Shown here: positions 61,268 to 64,000 of the stretch, piece after piece | Position numbering within the stretch: position 1 is the first letter of the stretch | Layout of the letters: each line of letters opens with the position of its first letter | The notes under the pieces: model-generated | The model's input: only the letters and a program-made list of their open reading frames with translations | Told to the model about the DNA's origin: nothing | The model's database searches: none | Program-made: the position numbers and the translations under genes | Assembly (NCBI RefSeq): GCF_019710585.1 | Contig: NZ_JAIFZQ010000020.1 | Span: forward strand, 776,265-840,264 | Origin: Arthrobacter sp. MAHUQ-56 | Lineage (GTDB): Bacteria > Actinomycetota > Actinomycetes > Actinomycetales > Micrococcaceae | Length of the DNA: 64,000 nucleotides | Reading direction: 5' to 3'

Positions 61268-62696
61268 AGCCCGGGTATGCCCCGGCCGCGCCCGGCACGA
61301 CACCCCTGCCCGGAACGCCCGGATCAGCGCCTGACTCGTGCTGGCGCAGCAGCGCGATGTCCAGCCCGTCCTTGCGCATCCGCAGGTCCAGGTACAGCAA
61401 GGCCATGACGGACGTCTGGAAGGCGTAGCCCACCGCACCGGCCAGTGCCCCAAACACGGCTGTGATCACGCCTGCCGCGACGGCCACGGTTGCTTCCTGT
61501 CCACTGCCGCCATGCGGCGAGACGACACTCGTCAGGAAACTGGCCATGAAGGTCACCGGGATCAGGACCACCTGGCTGATGACTCCCACGAGGACGCTCA
61601 CCACCGCCGTGATTCCGAAGATGCGCCACCAGTTGGCCCGGGTGAGTTCCCAGGAACGCCGGAGTCCGGCGAAGGCGCCGAGTTCTTCGACGACGATGGC
61701 GGCAGGCGCCACCATGAATTTGACCGCCACCCAGGCGAACAGCAGCACGAAGCCGAAAAACACCGGGATGGCCAGCAGCAGGCCCATCCCGCGCACGTTG
61801 GAGAGCAGGAGGGCGGTGGCCACCGCCAGGAGCAGGACCGCCAGCACTCCGGCCGCCATCAGCAGCGCGGCCAGCCGGACCAGCGCTCCGGTCCTGGAGC
61901 GCGCCAACTGCCACATCAGGCGGAAACCCGTGCGCCGGTCCAGGACCGCCCTGGCCACGGGCACCACCATGGCGCCCTGGAGGACGACCGAGACGAAGAC
62001 CGACAGGACGGAAAACAGGACGACGGCGGTAACAAACCCGATGCCGACCGAGGCTACGTCCGCGGGGGTGGCGGTTTCGGCCCAGGCCTCGATGGAACCG
62101 GCCGAGGCCGCCGTGGCCGTGGTAACGACTGCCGCGAGGATGGCGGCCAGGGACTGTGCCAGGAGGGCCGCCCCGAGGATTGCCTTGGCGTTGCGCCGGA
62201 TGGCCTGGAACGCTCCGTCCAGGATTTCGCCGAACAGGAGGGGGCGCAGCGGGACAATTCCTGGTTTGGGCGGGGCGGCGTAGCGCGGCTGGCCATAGGG
62301 GGAGCCGCCGTACGTGGGCCTCTCATAAGGGGAGCCTGGCTGGGGGTATCCGGGGTAGTGGGGGCCGGCGGCCGGGTAGCCGTTGTATGCAGGGCCGCCG
62401 TATGCGGAAGGGGCGGGGTAGGGAGTGTCCCGGTCCCCGTACTGACCAAGCGGCTGCTGCCAGGGGGACGGCTGCTGCCATTGGGGCTGCTGCCAGGGAG
62501 AGGGATGCTGCCAGCCTGCTGGTTGTCCGCCTGCCGGTTGTCCGCCTGGTTGTCCGCCTGCCGGCGGCGCCCATGGCTGCTGCCAGGCCGGCGGTACCGG
62601 GCCGATGCCGCCCGAAGGCGCGGCCCCGCCGTCGTCCTCTCCCCGTGCCGGATGGTCCCGCGTGGGCTCCCCGGCGCCGGACTCCTGTGGTGACAC
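61230..62696 (-). CDS. Multi-pass membrane protein with Gln/Pro/Gly-rich N-terminus
   Basis: A 488-residue protein. The first 150 residues are rich in Trp-Gln, Pro, Gly and Tyr repeats (QQP-type) and likely disordered in the cytoplasm. About six transmembrane helices follow, with RPLLFGEILDGAFQAIRRN before the first and WELTRANWWRIFGI mid-way, typical of GlpQ-membrane-domain-like proteins of actinobacteria. Start GTG 62696 is preferred for GGGGGAGGA four bases upstream; ATG 62711 is in frame and possible. First gene of the MoxR operon, divergent from mtrA. Confidence 0.83.
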   Translation of the reverse strand: MSPQESGAGEPTRDHPARGEDDGGAAPSGGIGPVPPAWQQPWAPPAGGQPGGQPAGGQPAGWQHPSPWQQPQWQQPSPWQQPLGQYGDRDTPYPAPSAYGGPAYNGYPAAGPHYPGYPQPGSPYERPTYGGSPYGQPRYAAPPKPGIVPLRPLLFGEILDGAFQAIRRNAKAILGAALLAQSLAAILAAVVTTATAASAGSIEAWAETATPADVASVGIGFVTAVVLFSVLSVFVSVVLQGAMVVPVARAVLDRRTGFRLMWQLARSRTGALVRLAALLMAAGVLAVLLLAVATALLLSNVRGMGLLLAIPVFFGFVLLFAWVAVKFMVAPAAIVVEELGAFAGLRRSWELTRANWWRIFGITAVVSVLVGVISQVVLIPVTFMASFLTSVVSPHGGSGQEATVAVAAGVITAVFGALAGAVGYAFQTSVMALLYLDLRMRKDGLDIALLRQHESGADPGVPGRGVVPGAAGAYPGYGTAAPGWPDGR

Positions 62697-62872
62697 TGAT
62701 TCCTCCCCCATACCAGTACGCCTGCTGCACCGCGATTCCCGCTGCAAAGGTGGGCGCGGGCCGCGCGAGGCATGCCCCAAGACTATAGTTCCGTCGTCGG
62801 ACGTCCTAGTGTCCCGCCATGCCGGAAGGCGCTGAACAGGACAAAGCCATCCTGATAAGGGAATATATAACT

Positions 62873-63547
62873 ATGAAGGCACGCATTCTGGTGGTTGATG
62901 ATGACGAAGCGCTGGCCGAGATGATTGGAATTGTCCTCCGCAACGACGGCTTTGAGCCGGTGTTTTGTGCGGACGGCGCAAGGGCGCTCGACGTCTTCAG
63001 GTCATCCAGGCCGGACCTTGTGCTGCTCGATCTAATGCTTCCCGGCGTGGACGGCATCGAGGTCTGCCGGCAGGTCCGCGCTGAGTCGGATGTTCCCATC
63101 GTGATGCTGACTGCCAAGTCGGACACCTCCGACGTCGTCCGCGGCCTGGAATCCGGCGCTGACGACTACGTGCCCAAACCCTTCAAACCTGCAGAACTGG
63201 TGGCGCGGGTGCGCGCGCGCCTTCGCCCCGGGGACCAGAAGGCACCCGAGACGCTCAAGATCGCGGACATCACCATCGACGTCGCCGGGCACACCGTCAG
63301 CAGGGGCAATGAGCGGATCTCGCTGACTCCGCTGGAATTCGACCTCCTTGTGGCACTTGCCCGCAAACCGTGGCAGGTCTTCACCCGGGAACTGTTGCTT
63401 GAACAGGTCTGGGGCTACCGCCATGCTGCCGACACCCGGCTGGTCAACGTCCATGTGCAGCGGCTGCGCTCCAAAATCGAGCAGGACCCGGAAGCTCCGG
63501 AAGTCGTATTGACGGTGCGTGGTGTCGGCTACAAAGCAGGGGTCTGA
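62873..63547 (+). CDS. mtrA: Two-component response regulator MtrA
   Basis: A 224-residue OmpR-family regulator. The receiver domain holds the acidic pair VVDDDEA, phospho-acceptor Asp53 (LLDLMLPG), Thr/Lys switch (MLTAKSDTS, VPKPFKP). The winged-helix output includes SLTPLEFDLLVALARKPWQVFTRELLLEQVWGY and NVHVQRLRSKIE. MtrA controls cell-wall and division genes in actinobacteria. ATG 62873 has AAGGGA before it; longer in-frame reading was not chosen. A symmetric ACTATAGT (TATAGT 62784-62789) upstream could serve as a -10 for this gene or the divergent one. Confidence 0.95.
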   Translation: MKARILVVDDDEALAEMIGIVLRNDGFEPVFCADGARALDVFRSSRPDLVLLDLMLPGVDGIEVCRQVRAESDVPIVMLTAKSDTSDVVRGLESGADDYVPKPFKPAELVARVRARLRPGDQKAPETLKIADITIDVAGHTVSRGNERISLTPLEFDLLVALARKPWQVFTRELLLEQVWGYRHAADTRLVNVHVQRLRSKIEQDPEAPEVVLTVRGVGYKAGV

Positions 63548-64000
63548 GCCCGTCGGGCACGACGGGGGAGCGGACCGTTCCGCCCCCACGCCTGCAGGCA
63601 CTCCGGATGCCGCGCCGGAGCCTTCCGTGGACGCTGAACGGCAGGACACGCGCGATGCCGGCGAGGGCAACGAGGCATTGACGCCGGAAGCGCGCACGGT
63701 GGCATTCCGGGCCCGCATCTGGCAGCGCAGGGCCGTGATCGTGTCCTTGCGCGTGGCAAGGCTGGTCCGGATGGGTGTCCGGCGGTTCCTTCCCGGCCTG
63801 AGGTACCTCGGGCGGGCGCTGCAGAAACGCTGGCGCCGCTCGCTGCAGTTCCGCACCGTCCTGACCACGCTGATGCTGGCCGTGACGTCGTTCGCCGTGG
63901 TGGGTGCCTACCTGTCGAACCAGATTGCCAACAACCTGTTCCAGGAGCGGCTGACCCAGGCCGAGTCCGAGACCCGCTACAACGTCAAGCAGGTGCAGGA
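63522..64000 (+). CDS. mtrB: Sensor histidine kinase MtrB, N-terminal part (cut by window end)
   Basis: Frame open from GTG 63522 to the window end. It codes for an acidic/Pro-rich lead, a basic stretch (LQKRWRRSLQFRTV) and the first transmembrane helix (TVLTTLMLAVTSFAVVGAYL) followed by SNQIANNLFQERLTQAESETRYNVKQVQ of the extracellular sensor. The order mtrA-mtrB and WRRSLQ-type start match MtrB. Start is uncertain: GTG 63522 overlaps mtrA by 26 bases with no clear ribosome site; GTG 63627 has CGGAG six bases before. Kinase domain outside the window. Confidence 0.8.
   Translation, partial: MSATKQGSEPVGHDGGADRSAPTPAGTPDAAPEPSVDAERQDTRDAGEGNEALTPEARTVAFRARIWQRRAVIVSLRVARLVRMGVRRFLPGLRYLGRALQKRWRRSLQFRTVLTTLMLAVTSFAVVGAYLSNQIANNLFQERLTQAESETRYNVKQVQ

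Noticed and set aside
1..64000. CRISPR arrays, insertion sequences, prophage or plasmid genes
   Set aside because: No spaced direct repeats, transposase, integrase or phage structural motifs were seen; the only tandem repeat noted is the short one at 33271-33316.

Overview
The window is GC-rich (about two thirds G+C by eye), densely packed actinobacterial chromosome. Gene order and protein types (HemQ-based coproporphyrin heme synthesis, AdnAB, UvrD2 with a tetracysteine motif, MtrAB, SigK/RskA, UPF0182 and DUF2342 proteins) point to a Micrococcaceae-like organism such as Arthrobacter or Pseudarthrobacter. That taxonomic call is inference from gene content. I see no rRNA operon, insertion sequence, prophage or CRISPR array. 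The window looks like core chromosome, not an accessory island.

Layout. 1-649: end of a Pro/Ala-rich, C-terminally membrane-anchored protein. 763-8073: heme block hemQ-hemH-hemC-hemD-hemB-(LLM flavin oxidoreductase)-hemL, mostly joined by 4-base stop/start overlaps. 8221-10682 (minus): polar amino acid ABC importer. 11015-24371: DNA repair and nucleic-acid block with a DEDDh exonuclease, a cysteine-free alkyltransferase-like protein, AdnA, AdnB, an APH-fold protein, NudC, UvrD2 and a YgjP-like metallopeptidase. It is followed by DUF2342, a PDZ-S16 protease and UPF0182; this order matches the mycobacterial Rv3204-Rv3193c neighbourhood as I remember it. 30446-30751: two identical initiator tRNA genes. 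30891-38272: cytochrome b-type protein, photolyase, and an envelope-stress group (PspA, TPM-domain protein, HtrA). 38535-41078: etfB-etfA and a PIG-L deacetylase. 41144-44261 (minus): anti-sigma RskA, SigK, TrmL and a J-domain protein. 44453-48929: lipoprotein, DoxX protein, Cys-rich HTH regulator, cysteine desulfurase, MnmA. 49171-54763: complete dipeptide/oligopeptide ABC importer. 54845-56313: chorismate mutase coupled to a MetE-like protein. 56318-62696 (minus): DUF4166, then a MoxR-DUF58-DUF4350-DUF4129-membrane-protein operon. 62873-64000: mtrA and the start of mtrB.

How genes work together. HemB, HemC, HemD, HemL, HemH and HemQ cover most steps of the coproporphyrin-dependent heme route; GtrR (HemA), HemE and CgoX are not in the window. 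AdnAB, UvrD2, the exonuclease, the alkyltransferase-like protein and the photolyase form a DNA repair set. The cysteine desulfurase supplies sulfur for MnmA tRNA thiolation. PspA, the TPM protein and HtrA look like an envelope-stress set.

The least expected signals are in promoters. Many genes have a TANNNT -10 element exactly six bases before the start codon, which implies leaderless mRNAs. The photolyase gene carries a 15-bp tandem repeat that copies this -10/start module three times in frame. A perfect copy of the mycobacterial DNA-damage (RecA-NDp/PafBC) motif sits inside the alkyltransferase-like gene at the right distance from the adnA start; a one-mismatch copy precedes the exonuclease gene. 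I found no wholly new multi-gene defence or metabolic system.
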